Of a stretch of DNA of 64,000 nucleotides, positions 7,607 to 16,459 are shown piece by piece (within the stretch, counting starts at the first letter, position 1; every line of letters begins with the position of its first letter). The notes beneath the pieces were generated by a model. The model ran no database searches, was not told where the DNA came from, and worked only from the letters and a program-made list of their open reading frames with translations. Location of the stretch: the NCBI GenBank assembly GCA_026393755.1, contig JAPKZO010000017.1, forward strand, positions 1-64,000, written 5' to 3'. The position numbers and the translations under genes are program-made. Source of the DNA: Acidobacteriota bacterium (GTDB lineage Bacteria > Acidobacteriota > Vicinamibacteria > Vicinamibacterales > JAKQTR01).

Positions 7607-9811
7607 ATGTCCCGTGATCTGCACCAGCTTGTGCCTGCTCTCGTCGCCATCTTCACGCTGGCCGTCCCCGGCGCCGTCGCCGCCGCCGATTCGCCGCCCC
7701 CGACGATGGTGTTGCGCTTTCTCGACAACCCCCCGAAGATCGATGGCCGCCTGGACGCCGGCGAGTGGCCCGCTGAGCCTCTGCCAACAGGCGAATGGGT
7801 CTCCTACAACCCTCTCTACGGCGAACGCCTGCCCCACCAGACCACGGTGTGGGTCGGGTACGACAAACGGTACTTCTACTTCGCCTTTCGCTGCTCCGAT
7901 CCCGATCCGTCAAAGATCAAGACGACCATCGCTCGCCGCGACAACATGTTCAACGACGACTGGGTCGGTCTCAAGCTGGACGCCATGGGAAACGGTCAGA
8001 CCTCCTACGACATGTTCGTGAATCCCAGTGGCGTGCAGGGCGATATCCTGACCAGCGCGGCGAAGGGCGAGAACTCGTCTGTGGATTGGATCTGGGACAG
8101 CGCGGCGAAGCTGACGCCAGACGGCTACACGGTAGAGATTCGAGTGCCGGTGCAGAGCCTTCGGTTCAAGAGCGGAGCCGACGTACCGATGCGCGTCCTG
8201 TTCTGGCGCCGGATCAGCCGGCTCGGCATGTCGGTATCGTGGCCCGACCTTCCCCCTGGCAAGTCCGCCTTCGAGCGAGAGGCGACGATGATGGTGCACG
8301 ACTTGGCGTGGCCGGGTGTGCGCGAAGTGATGCCGGCCGTCACCGAGTCGGTCAACCAGACCCGTACCGCGCCCGATCAGTGGTCGGCTGCCGATGGGAC
8401 GACCAACATCGGTGTCAGCGCGAAGCTCGGCATCACGTCGGCGGTGACGCTCGACGGCACCATCAATCCGGACTTCAGTCAGGTCGAAAGCGACAGCTTC
8501 CAGGTCCAGGTCAACCAGCGATACCCGGTGTTCTTCAGCGAGAAGCGGCCGTTCTTCATGGAAGGGATGGGCGTCTTCGAAGTCTCCGGCACCGGCGGTG
8601 ACGGCAACATGGCGACCGCCGTCCATACCCGGCGCATCGCGGATCCGCTGTTCGGCGTGAAGCTGTCCGGCACGGTCGGCCGGGTGACATTCGGCACGAT
8701 CAGTGCCTCTGACGACGCGGCGGGCCGGCTCGATCCGCAGTTCGAGGGGAAGCGCAAACTGTTCAACATCGTGCGCGCGACCTACAGTTTGGCGCCGAGC
8801 AGCTACCTCGGCGCCATCGTCACGGAGACCGACTTCGCGGGCGGCAACAACCGGGTCGCCGGCGGCGACATGTCGCTTCGGATTGGGTCCCATCAGCAAA
8901 TCAACGCGACGGTGCTGCGGTCCTCATCAACCGATCCCGGGGCCGGGGCCTCGTCCCGGACTGGGGCGATGGCCCAGGCGAGCTACGCGTACGACTCGAA
9001 GCGAGTGGGATTTGCCACGCAAGTCGAACACTACGATCGGGACTTTCAGATGGATACCGCCTTCTACAACCGCACGGGGATCACGGGCGGCTGGATGTAC
9101 GGCGGCCTGAACTTCTACCCGGACAAGACCCGCACGCCATGGCTAAAGAAGATCAATCCATTTGTGTTCCTGCAATACGTGCGCGATCGTGTGCAGGCGG
9201 GGCACGACAATCTGCAGGTCTTTGCCATCCGGTCGAACTTCACCCGCAACGGGAGCCTGCGAGCCGACGTCATCCACATACAGGAAGCCTGGGCGCATCG
9301 GGAGTTCGACCAGCGCTCGTTCCGCCTCCAGGGCAACCTGCAGATGACTAACTGGCTGTACCTCAGCGGCCAGGTCAGGGCCGGCAACGGCCTCTACTAC
9401 GATCCGGTCGCCCCCTTTGTCGGTCCCTCGGCCATGCAGTCCGTCACTGTTCTGCTGCAGCCAAGCGCGCGCTTCGCACAAAACGTCTCTGTTCAACGCG
9501 TGACGCTGGATCGACCCGGCGGTGCCGGCCGCGTCTATGACGCCCGCGTCGTCAACACGAAGACCACGTACCAGTTCTCAGCCCGGTTCGCCGTCCGTGG
9601 AATCGTGCAGTACGACAGCGGGGACAGGCGGGTCCTTGGCGACTTCATGTCATCGTACGAGGTGAGGCCGGGGACCGTGTTCTACGCGGGATATGGAACC
9701 CTGTTCGAGAAGCGTGACTACCGCGAGCAGGCGTGGATCCCGGGCGAGGGTTCGTACCTCACCACCAGCCGCGGGCTCTTCATCAAGGCGTCGTATCTGC
9801 ATCGCTTCTAG
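7607..9811 (+). CDS. DUF5916 outer-membrane protein with CBM9-like N-terminus
   Basis: 734-residue secreted protein with signal peptide (ALVAIFTLAVPGAVAAA). Residues ~35-210 resemble a carbohydrate-binding family 9-like sandwich (IDGRLDAGEW, then WVGYDKRYFYFAFRC). The rest is a DUF5916 region with its hallmark INPDFSQVESDSFQVQVNQR and RPFFMEG, then alternating aromatic strands ending in a C-terminal Phe, as in beta-barrels. Function is unknown; the barrel suggests an outer-membrane location. No clear ribosome site precedes ATG 7607. Confidence 0.85.
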   Translation: MSRDLHQLVPALVAIFTLAVPGAVAAADSPPPTMVLRFLDNPPKIDGRLDAGEWPAEPLPTGEWVSYNPLYGERLPHQTTVWVGYDKRYFYFAFRCSDPDPSKIKTTIARRDNMFNDDWVGLKLDAMGNGQTSYDMFVNPSGVQGDILTSAAKGENSSVDWIWDSAAKLTPDGYTVEIRVPVQSLRFKSGADVPMRVLFWRRISRLGMSVSWPDLPPGKSAFEREATMMVHDLAWPGVREVMPAVTESVNQTRTAPDQWSAADGTTNIGVSAKLGITSAVTLDGTINPDFSQVESDSFQVQVNQRYPVFFSEKRPFFMEGMGVFEVSGTGGDGNMATAVHTRRIADPLFGVKLSGTVGRVTFGTISASDDAAGRLDPQFEGKRKLFNIVRATYSLAPSSYLGAIVTETDFAGGNNRVAGGDMSLRIGSHQQINATVLRSSSTDPGAGASSRTGAMAQASYAYDSKRVGFATQVEHYDRDFQMDTAFYNRTGITGGWMYGGLNFYPDKTRTPWLKKINPFVFLQYVRDRVQAGHDNLQVFAIRSNFTRNGSLRADVIHIQEAWAHREFDQRSFRLQGNLQMTNWLYLSGQVRAGNGLYYDPVAPFVGPSAMQSVTVLLQPSARFAQNVSVQRVTLDRPGGAGRVYDARVVNTKTTYQFSARFAVRGIVQYDSGDRRVLGDFMSSYEVRPGTVFYAGYGTLFEKRDYREQAWIPGEGSYLTTSRGLFIKASYLHRF

Positions 9812-9854
9812 CGTCGAAATCAACCGGATGCCGGTCCATCGCGAGACCCTGGGG

Positions 9855-10010
9855 TCACGACCGGGCACACCGCATCCCAGAGCACGCCTGAACGACCGCA
9901 GCCCGAAAAGCCTCGAACAGCGGTGCGGAAGAGCCAATCAGCCCTTTTGACAGCTGCTTCAGCCAGGCCAGCGACGCCGCTACGATCGACGCGACAAGCA
10001 ATCTGCGCAT
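9855..10010 (-). CDS. Small hypothetical protein, one N-terminal hydrophobic helix
   Basis: 51-codon frame, chosen because ATG 10010 has a strong AAGGAGG ribosome site about six bases upstream. The product starts MRRLLVASIVAASLAWLKQL, a membrane or signal helix, followed by a short tail ending CSGMRCARS. It is divergent from the TIGR04076/aldehyde oxidoreductase operon and shares its upstream region. No family recognised. The ribosome site makes it more credible than other short frames here. Confidence 0.5.
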   Translation of the reverse strand: MRRLLVASIVAASLAWLKQLSKGLIGSSAPLFEAFRAAVVQACSGMRCARS

Positions 10011-10044
10011 TCGACGCCTCCTTCTCCGATGACTCTCCGTCGAG

Positions 10045-10050
10045 TATGAT
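10045..10050 (+). promoter_or_regulatory. -10 box of the aldehyde ferredoxin oxidoreductase operon
   Basis: TATGAT in an AT-richer patch, 31 nt before ATG 10082. Only a weak -35 (TTCTCC) is seen 17 bp upstream. Confidence 0.4.
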
Positions 10051-10081
10051 AACCGTTTCGCAGCGACCAAGAGGAAACGGG

Positions 10082-10366
10082 ATGGCCAGGATCAAGGTGT
10101 CGGTCGAACGTGTCGGCGGCTGCTGTAATCTGCCGATGATGGTCGGCGATTGTTTCTACCTCGACGGGTCGAAGCTGTCGGTTCCCGATGGGAAGTTCGT
10201 CTGCATGTGGGCGCTGCAAACCATGATGCCTGTCTTCCCCATCATGAACGTTCAGGACCGGCTGGAGCCCAGCCATTGGGTCCATGCCGTCAGCCACTTC
10301 ACCTGCCCGGATCCGAAAGGCCAGGTCGTGTTCCGGCTGGAGAGGCTGGCTGATGATTCGGATTGA
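10082..10366 (+). CDS. TIGR04076 family protein
   Basis: 94-residue protein matching the TIGR04076 pattern: an early Cys region (GGCCNLPMMVGDCF), central CMWALQTMMPVFPIM, and terminal FTCPDPKGQVVFRLER. The biochemical role of the family is not established. ATG 10082 has a GAGG ribosome site; an upstream in-frame start lacks one. It overlaps the ferredoxin gene by 14 bp and opens an operon with an aldehyde ferredoxin oxidoreductase. The conserved cysteines and context suggest a metal or redox accessory function, which is inference. Confidence 0.75.
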   Translation: MARIKVSVERVGGCCNLPMMVGDCFYLDGSKLSVPDGKFVCMWALQTMMPVFPIMNVQDRLEPSHWVHAVSHFTCPDPKGQVVFRLERLADDSD

Positions 10367-10871
10367 CGCCAGCAAATGCACTGGCTGTCGCTGTTGCGAG
10401 GCAGCGTGCGCGTTTCACCATACCGGCAGCGGCGGCCGGCTTCTCTCTCGCATCCGGGTCGTCAATCTCTATGAGCTCGGCGTGGACGCGCCCGTCGTCT
10501 GCCCGCAGTGCGCGGAGCGTTACTGCCTCGCGTGCCCGGACGACGCGCTCACGCTTGGTCCGCTCGGCCAGGTCATCGTCTCGCCCACGTTGTGCTCGGA
10601 ATGCGGTGCCTGCACCCGGTCGTGCCCGATAGGCGCGATAGAACCGGTGGACGGCATCGCGTACGTCTGCGACCTGTGCGGCGGACAACCCCGATGCGTC
10701 GACGCGTGCACGCAGGGCGCGATCGTTTTCGCGCCAGGGGCGGGCGGCAAGACGGTTCTCGCCTCGTTCAAGGTAGACAGCGAGCGGCTGGCGCCGAGTC
10801 ACAAGCGGGCAATCTTCGTCCGGGCGCTCGGCCTGTCGGTACGCGAAACCTGGGGCGTGACCCGTGGCTGA
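10353..10871 (+). CDS. Four-cluster [4Fe-4S] ferredoxin, electron-transfer subunit
   Basis: 172-residue polyferredoxin of the HycB/DMSO-reductase-B type. It shows four cysteine groups: CTGCRCCEAAC, CPQCAERYCLACP, CSECGACTRSCP and CDLCGGQPRCVDAC, enough for about four clusters. It lies upstream of the oxidoreductase catalytic gene and overlaps it by 8 bp, so it is probably the dedicated electron acceptor. ATG 10353 has a GAGAGG site and lies within the end of the preceding gene. Cytoplasmic: there is no signal peptide. Confidence 0.9.
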   Translation: MIRIDASKCTGCRCCEAACAFHHTGSGGRLLSRIRVVNLYELGVDAPVVCPQCAERYCLACPDDALTLGPLGQVIVSPTLCSECGACTRSCPIGAIEPVDGIAYVCDLCGGQPRCVDACTQGAIVFAPGAGGKTVLASFKVDSERLAPSHKRAIFVRALGLSVRETWGVTRG

Positions 10872-12660
10872 CGGTACGTGCGGCTACGGGGGCCGGATCC
10901 TCCGCGTGGACGTGACCTCGCGCCGGTTCGAGATCGAACGTCTGGATCCGCGGTGGATCAAAGACGTCATCGGCGGGCGCGCCGCCAACACGAAGCGGCT
11001 TGCCGAAGATCTCGATCCGGCGTCCGATCCGATGGGCCCCGACAATGTCCTCATCTTCGGGATCGGCCCGCTCACGGGCACGCTGCTGCCGGCGTCGGCG
11101 TACTACACGGTCACGGCGCGGTCGCCTCTGACCGGGATCCTGGGCGACTCGGCCGCGGGCGGCCACTTCGGCCCTGAACTCAAGTTGACGGGTTTCGATC
11201 AGATCGTCATCACCGGGTGCGCCGATGCCCTGTCGTACCTGCTCGTCACCGAAGACGGCGTGAAGTTCGTCCCGTGCCCCGAACTGGCCGGCCGCAACGT
11301 CGTCGAGACGACGGCCGCCATCCGTCAGGCCCATGGCGACTGGGACATCCAGGTGGCGGCGATCGGCGTCGCCGGAGAGAACCGCGTACGCTTCGCCGCG
11401 CTCGTATCGAGCGGCAATCGCGTGAACGGCCGCGCCGGGATGGGCGCGGTGATGGGGTCGAAGAACATCAAGGCGATCGCGGTGCGCGGCACGCGCCCTG
11501 TGCGTCTCCACGACCCGCTCCGGTTCCTCGACGAGGTGCGCAAGGTCCACCGCGCGATCCTCGATCATCCTGAGTACGAGAAGCGCCGGCGTCTCGGGAC
11601 GACGATGCTGATGCAGGATCTCAACCGCGTCGGGATCTTGCCGACGCGGCATTTTCAAGAGGGCCTTTGCTCGTACGTCAACGAGGTGTCGGGCGAGACG
11701 CTGGCATCCACCTTCAAGGTCAAGAACAAGAGCTGCTACAACTGTCACGTCCATTGCTCGCGGTACTACGTCTGCGAGGGGGTCGAGGCCGAAGGGCCGG
11801 AGTTCGAGACGCTGTGCGGCTTCACGTCGCGCATCGGCAGCCGCAGCCTGCCGTTCGCGTTGGAGATGAACCGGACCCTGAACCAGTACGGGATGGATTC
11901 GCTGGCCGTGTGTGAAATCGTCGGCTGGCTGATGGAGTGCCAGGAGAAGGGCCTGGTGACGCCAGACGACGTGGACGGCATGCGGATCTCGTGGGGCGAT
12001 TGCGACGTGGTGCGCCGGCTGGTTGAGCTGATCGCGCACCGGCGCGGGATCGGCGACGCGCTGGCTGAGGGCGCGACGCGATTCTCCAGGCGCTTCTCCG
12101 AAGCCGCGCAGAAACTGGTGATGCAGGTCAAGGGCCTGGACATCATCTGCGGCGATCCCCGGGGCATCAAGGCCTACGGCCTGACCTATGCGGTGGCGTC
12201 GCGGGGCGCCGACCACCTGCGGGCCGAGCCGTATTTCGAGCTGACGGAGCGATGGGAGGTGGCGCGGCAGAGATTCGGAACCGAAAAGGCTGCCGACCGT
12301 CTGGCCGAGGAGGGCAAAGCGGCGCTGGTCACCTACTCGGAGAAGATCGCGCTGCTCACCGACTCGCTCACGATGTGCAAGAACGTCGGCCTCTGCATGG
12401 ACGTGATCAACCTCGAGAGCGCCTCATCGCTGCTGGCGGCGGCAACCGGCGTGCGGTACACGCCCGACCGGCTCGAGGCGCATTTCGGCGAGGCGGTGGA
12501 ACGCGACTTGCGGCTGAACCGGCGTTTCGGCGTCACGAAGGCGGACGATACCCTCCCCGATCGATTCCTCTCTGAACCATTGACCGAAGGTCCTACGCGC
12601 GGCTCGGTGGTCGATCTGCCCAGGATGCTCGACGAGTACTACCGGCTGCACGAACCATGA
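10864..12660 (+). CDS. aor: Aldehyde ferredoxin oxidoreductase (tungsten enzyme)
   Basis: 598-residue member of the AOR family, which oxidises aldehydes to acids with a tungstopterin and one [4Fe-4S] cluster. The cluster ligands are visible: C291, C294 and C298 in SCYNCHVHC, and C505 in DSLTMC, the usual DxxxxC position. The N-terminal start YGGRILRVDVTSR and the block VNGRAGMGAVMGSKNIKAI are family-typical. It begins with GTG inside the ferredoxin gene and ends overlapping the permease as ATGA. The actual aldehyde is unknown; the linked amino-acid permease hints at aldehydes from amino-acid degradation. Confidence 0.92.
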   Translation: MADGTCGYGGRILRVDVTSRRFEIERLDPRWIKDVIGGRAANTKRLAEDLDPASDPMGPDNVLIFGIGPLTGTLLPASAYYTVTARSPLTGILGDSAAGGHFGPELKLTGFDQIVITGCADALSYLLVTEDGVKFVPCPELAGRNVVETTAAIRQAHGDWDIQVAAIGVAGENRVRFAALVSSGNRVNGRAGMGAVMGSKNIKAIAVRGTRPVRLHDPLRFLDEVRKVHRAILDHPEYEKRRRLGTTMLMQDLNRVGILPTRHFQEGLCSYVNEVSGETLASTFKVKNKSCYNCHVHCSRYYVCEGVEAEGPEFETLCGFTSRIGSRSLPFALEMNRTLNQYGMDSLAVCEIVGWLMECQEKGLVTPDDVDGMRISWGDCDVVRRLVELIAHRRGIGDALAEGATRFSRRFSEAAQKLVMQVKGLDIICGDPRGIKAYGLTYAVASRGADHLRAEPYFELTERWEVARQRFGTEKAADRLAEEGKAALVTYSEKIALLTDSLTMCKNVGLCMDVINLESASSLLAAATGVRYTPDRLEAHFGEAVERDLRLNRRFGVTKADDTLPDRFLSEPLTEGPTRGSVVDLPRMLDEYYRLHEP

Positions 12661-14048
12661 CGTCACCAGGCGATCGACTGGTCGAGCGCGAGGGCGGTCT
12701 TCAGCGGCAACTCACCCGGCGCCACATGACGATGATCGCGATGGGCGGCGCGATTGGCACCGGACTGTTCCTCGGCAGCGGGATGGCCGTCGGACAGGCC
12801 GGCCCGGCGGTGATCGTCTCCTACGTGCTGGGTGTCGGGCTCTGCCTGATCATGATGTATGCGCTGGCCGAGATGGCGGTGGTCCATCCGACAGCCGGTT
12901 CCTTCGGCGTCTATGCCGAGATCTACCTCAACCCCTGGGCGGGGTTCGCCGTCCGCTACACCTACTGGTTCGCGCAGGTCGTGGCGGTGGGGGGCGAGGT
13001 GACGGCCGCCGGCATCTACACGCAGTTCTGGTTCCCTGACGTGTCGCTCTGGATCTGGGTCGTCGCGTACTCGGCCGCACTCATTCTCGTCAATCTGACC
13101 GCGGTCCGGCTCTTCGGCGAGGTCGAATACTGGTTCGCGATGATCAAGGTCTCGGCGATCCTCGTCTTCGTCGTGCTCGGGACCGCGTATGTGTTCACCG
13201 GGTTCGGTGCGGTCGCGCCCGTCGGGCTCACCAACCTCTTCAATCCGGCGACCGGCGGATTCGTGCCGAATGGGGCTGCGGGGATCATGAAGGCGATGCT
13301 CGTCGTCATGTTCTCCTTCTACGGGATCGAGATCATCGCGGTGACCGCAGGCGAGGCGATGGACCCCGAACGCGAGGTGCCGCGCGCGCTCCGGAGCATC
13401 GTCATCCGCCTCGGCCTGTTCTACATCGTGGCGATCGCACTCGTGGTGGCGATCGTGCCGTGGCAGCGGGCGGGTCTGGCGGAGAGCCCGTTTGTGACCG
13501 TGTTCCGATCGCTCGGGGTGCCCTTCGCCGCCGGGCTCATGAACTTCGTCGTCCTGACAGCCGCTCTGTCGTCGATGAACACCAACCTGTACCTCACGGG
13601 CCGGATGTTGTTCTCATTGGCGCGCAGCGGATTCGCACCGGCGGCATTCGGCCGCCTGTCGCCGCAGGGTTCGCCGAGAAACGCGATTCTGTCCTCGACT
13701 GTCGGTCTGGCGCTGGCCGCGGTGCTGGCGGTGGAGTTTGCCAGCTCCGCGTATCAGTGGCTGTTCGGCATCGCGATCTTCGGGGGCATCCTGGTGTGGA
13801 TCACCGTGCTGGTGACGCTGCTGGCGTTCAGGCGAACGCGAGCGAGGCAGGGACTGCCACCCGGCCGGGTCCGCATGCCCTTCTACCCCTGGCTGCCGCT
13901 TGTCGGAATTGCCGCGCTCCTGCTGGTCCTGGTGGACTGCTTCTTCGTCGGTCTGGGCATCGCATGGGTGGCAGGCGGCATCTGGCTCGCCGCGGTCTCG
14001 TTCGCCTACCTGGCATTCCGAGCGCGACGCGCCCGCCGCGCGGCGTAG
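12657..14048 (+). CDS. Amino-acid permease (APC superfamily)
   Basis: 463-residue transporter with about 12 hydrophobic helices. Helix 1 carries the APC signature GGAIGTGLFLGSG, and the helix 6 region has SFYGIEIIAVTAGEA, typical of the amino-acid transporter (AAT) family. A short soluble N-terminus (RQLTRRHMTMIAMGGAIG) is also family-like. ATG overlaps the aldehyde oxidoreductase stop by 4 bp, so it is the last gene of that operon. Substrate cannot be read from sequence. Confidence 0.9.
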   Translation: MTSPGDRLVEREGGLQRQLTRRHMTMIAMGGAIGTGLFLGSGMAVGQAGPAVIVSYVLGVGLCLIMMYALAEMAVVHPTAGSFGVYAEIYLNPWAGFAVRYTYWFAQVVAVGGEVTAAGIYTQFWFPDVSLWIWVVAYSAALILVNLTAVRLFGEVEYWFAMIKVSAILVFVVLGTAYVFTGFGAVAPVGLTNLFNPATGGFVPNGAAGIMKAMLVVMFSFYGIEIIAVTAGEAMDPEREVPRALRSIVIRLGLFYIVAIALVVAIVPWQRAGLAESPFVTVFRSLGVPFAAGLMNFVVLTAALSSMNTNLYLTGRMLFSLARSGFAPAAFGRLSPQGSPRNAILSSTVGLALAAVLAVEFASSAYQWLFGIAIFGGILVWITVLVTLLAFRRTRARQGLPPGRVRMPFYPWLPLVGIAALLLVLVDCFFVGLGIAWVAGGIWLAAVSFAYLAFRARRARRAA

Positions 14049-14117
14049 GCGGGCCCCAACGCGACCTCCCGGCGCTTCACGGACGACCGCACCTTGCGCC
14101 ACGTGTGGACGTGCCGG

Positions 14118-14147
14118 TTGAGTCCGCGTCGGCCAATCGCACATAAT
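14118..14147 (+). promoter_or_regulatory. Promoter of the ferredoxin-methyltransferase gene
   Basis: TTGAGT (14118-14123), an 18-bp spacer and CATAAT (14142-14147). ATG 14156 lies 8 nt after the -10, so the transcript would be leaderless or nearly so. Confidence 0.5.
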
Positions 14148-14155
14148 TACTCTTC

Positions 14156-15505
14156 ATGGAACCATTTCGCTTTCACGTCTACGCGTGCGACCAGCAGAAG
14201 CCGGAAGGCGTACCGGGATGCGCGGCCCGCGGCTCGGCTGTGATGATCGACGCCCTCCGCAAAGAGATCGCGGCTCGCGGTCTCGTCAACCACGTTCAGC
14301 TGACCACGTGCGGATCACTTGGGCTGTGCGAGCGCGGTCCGAACCTGGTCATCTACCCCGATGGCATCTGGTACTCCGGCGTGAAGCCGGAAGACGTCCC
14401 GGAGATTGTGGAAAGCCATTTCCAGCAGGGCCGCCCCGTGGAGCGGCTCGTCAACCGCGACGCGTCGGCGCTCGAGAACGAGATTCGAACCAATCGCGAC
14501 AAGTACTTCGCCGGCCTGCGGGCGCGCGATGCCGCCGGCGTCATGCCCGATGACCTGATGCAGACGATCCGCGGCTTCCAGGACAGCCGCGTCGTGCTGA
14601 GCGCGATTGAACTCGACGTCTTCTCCGCTGTCGGAGACCGGGCAACCGCCGCGCAGGTCGCGAAGACGATCGGCGCCGATGAACGTGCGACGGAGATGCT
14701 CCTCAACGCGCTCACGGCGCTTTGCCTGCTCGTCAAGAAGGACGGGGTGTTCAGTGTAACTCCCGCATCGAAGCGGTTTCTCACCGCCGGCGGGCAGAAC
14801 GACGCCCGAGCCGCGATGATGCACTACATCGGCCTGTGGCAACGCTGGTCGACGCTGACCGGGGCGGTGCGTTCCGGAACAGGTGCCAAGGCCGATCGCG
14901 AAGCCGACTGGACGCGCTGGTTCATTGCCGCCATGCATCGGAACGCGTCGGAACGGTCCCGCGCGGTCGTCGAGGCCGTGGGCACCACCGGCGTCGCGCG
15001 CATGCTCGACGTCGGAGGCGGATCGGGCGCGTACTCGATCGCATTCGCGAAGGCGAGCAATGCCCTGCACGCCGAGGTGTTCGATCTCGATCCGGTCCTG
15101 CCGCTCGCCCGCAGCTACATCGCCGAAGCCGGTGTGGAATCGCGCGTGACCACCCGCCTCGGCGACCTTCGCCGCGACGCGTTCGGCGAGGACTTCGATT
15201 TGGTGCTGCTCTCGGCGATCTGCCACATGCTCGGCCCCGACGAGAACCGCGACCTGCTCAAGCGCTGCTTCGCCGCCCTGCGTAGCGGAGGCCGCGTCGT
15301 CGTGCAGGACTTCATTCTCGACTCGACGAAGACGGCACCCAAGGCGGCTGCCCTCTTCTCGCTGAACATGCTCGTCGGAACAGAGGCAGGCGCGAGTTAC
15401 TCCGAGGATGAGTACCGGGCGTGGATGATCGAAGCGGGCCTCCGGGATGTGAGCCGGATCCGTCTCGTCGGCCCGACAGGTCTGATGATCGGCAGCCGAT
15501 CCTGA
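14156..15505 (+). CDS. [2Fe-2S] ferredoxin domain fused to a methyltransferase
   Basis: 449 residues, two units. Residues 1-~105 are a thioredoxin-like [2Fe-2S] ferredoxin: C11 and C22, then C52 and C58 in TTCGSLGLC, then NLVIYPDGIWYSGV. The last pair is C-x5-C rather than the usual C-x3-C. From ~125 comes an O-methyltransferase-like dimerisation winged helix (VVLSAIELDVFSAVGDRATA), then a Rossmann SAM domain with LDVGGGSGAYSIAFAKA. The substrate is unknown. The fusion suggests redox-dependent methylation. It follows the aldehyde oxidoreductase operon but has its own promoter. Confidence 0.8.
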   Translation: MEPFRFHVYACDQQKPEGVPGCAARGSAVMIDALRKEIAARGLVNHVQLTTCGSLGLCERGPNLVIYPDGIWYSGVKPEDVPEIVESHFQQGRPVERLVNRDASALENEIRTNRDKYFAGLRARDAAGVMPDDLMQTIRGFQDSRVVLSAIELDVFSAVGDRATAAQVAKTIGADERATEMLLNALTALCLLVKKDGVFSVTPASKRFLTAGGQNDARAAMMHYIGLWQRWSTLTGAVRSGTGAKADREADWTRWFIAAMHRNASERSRAVVEAVGTTGVARMLDVGGGSGAYSIAFAKASNALHAEVFDLDPVLPLARSYIAEAGVESRVTTRLGDLRRDAFGEDFDLVLLSAICHMLGPDENRDLLKRCFAALRSGGRVVVQDFILDSTKTAPKAAALFSLNMLVGTEAGASYSEDEYRAWMIEAGLRDVSRIRLVGPTGLMIGSRS

Positions 15506-15510
15506 ACCGT

Positions 15511-16383
15511 CTACCGCTTCGGCTCCGGGCAGAACCCCGGCGCAAACCCACGGGCCCGTTCGCGGCGATCAAGGACCTCATCACCAGGCTGGACCGCCGG
15601 CAGGACGCCCAGACGCACGAGCACTGTGCGGTACTCATAGCGGAGGGTCAGCGATGCGGCCGGCGTGTCCTCCAGGTCGAGCGAGATGGCGGTCACCGCG
15701 TGGTCGATCGACCGGCCCATACCGGTCGCGGCGTACTCGGCCGACTGGGCCGCCACAGATGGCGCTGCACCCGGTGCCGCCTTCGCCGCCTCCGATCCAC
15801 GCCGCGCCGCGGCTGCGTCAGCGGAGCCGGCGGCACCGGCTCCTTCCGCGTTGCGCGACGCTCCAGAGGGCGCCGCGCCCTCCCGCGACCGCGAGTCCCA
15901 CGCAGTGACTGGCATCGGCTTCGGCAGCCGCTCGCGGAAATACACCGCCGAGATGACGCCGAGGTCCTCAATCCTGCCCAGGCTCGCGCCGTAGGAGCGC
16001 GCTTCGGTGGTGAACTCGAAGCGCCGCGCATCCGACAGGCTGGTCTGCCATCCGCTGATCACGACGGTTCCGTACGGCTCGATCACCCACTTGCGGGCGG
16101 CGGCGGCCGTCGTGTGGCGCGCGTCGATCGTGTTGAGGCCATCGACCGAGAGCGCGACGGCCACCCGGACGGGATACGGATTGGTCACGCGGATGGCGTA
16201 GGGCCGTCCCTTGAGCGCCTCGATGTACGAGGTTCCCCGAGCCGTGTACTGGGGGCGAGGCGCCCCGTCAACCAGGATGTCGATGCGGGCGGCCGGCACG
16301 AACGGCCGAGAGTCTGCGGTGAGCCGACCGGAAGCCAGGATCCCAAGAACCAGCGCCAAGGCGAGCGGAATGCGGTGCAACAT
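15511..16383 (-). CDS. Secreted protein of unknown function
   Basis: 290 residues with a clear signal peptide (MLHRIPLALALVLGILASGR). Residues ~30-150 look like a beta-sandwich (RPYAIRVTNPYPVRVAVALS, and later WVIEPYGTVVISGWQTS). An Ala/Gly/Ser/Glu-rich linker (~180-230) follows, then a conserved-looking tail (LTLRYEYRTVLVRLGVLP). ATG 16383 is chosen over a longer frame because AGGAGG lies directly upstream. Its 3' end faces the methyltransferase gene with 5 bp between them. I do not recognise the family. Confidence 0.65.
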   Translation of the reverse strand: MLHRIPLALALVLGILASGRLTADSRPFVPAARIDILVDGAPRPQYTARGTSYIEALKGRPYAIRVTNPYPVRVAVALSVDGLNTIDARHTTAAAARKWVIEPYGTVVISGWQTSLSDARRFEFTTEARSYGASLGRIEDLGVISAVYFRERLPKPMPVTAWDSRSREGAAPSGASRNAEGAGAAGSADAAAARRGSEAAKAAPGAAPSVAAQSAEYAATGMGRSIDHAVTAISLDLEDTPAASLTLRYEYRTVLVRLGVLPAVQPGDEVLDRRERARGFAPGFCPEPKR

Positions 16384-16459
16384 ATCGTCCTCCTGCATAG
16401 AGAACGATGTCGCTCCGAAATCTTGCAGGCCGGTCGGGGTGGGGCCAGACCCGATCCGT

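Noticed and set aside
10768-12216. 482-codon minus-strand frame
   Set aside because: Antisense to the aldehyde ferredoxin oxidoreductase, whose cluster motifs prove the plus strand is coding.
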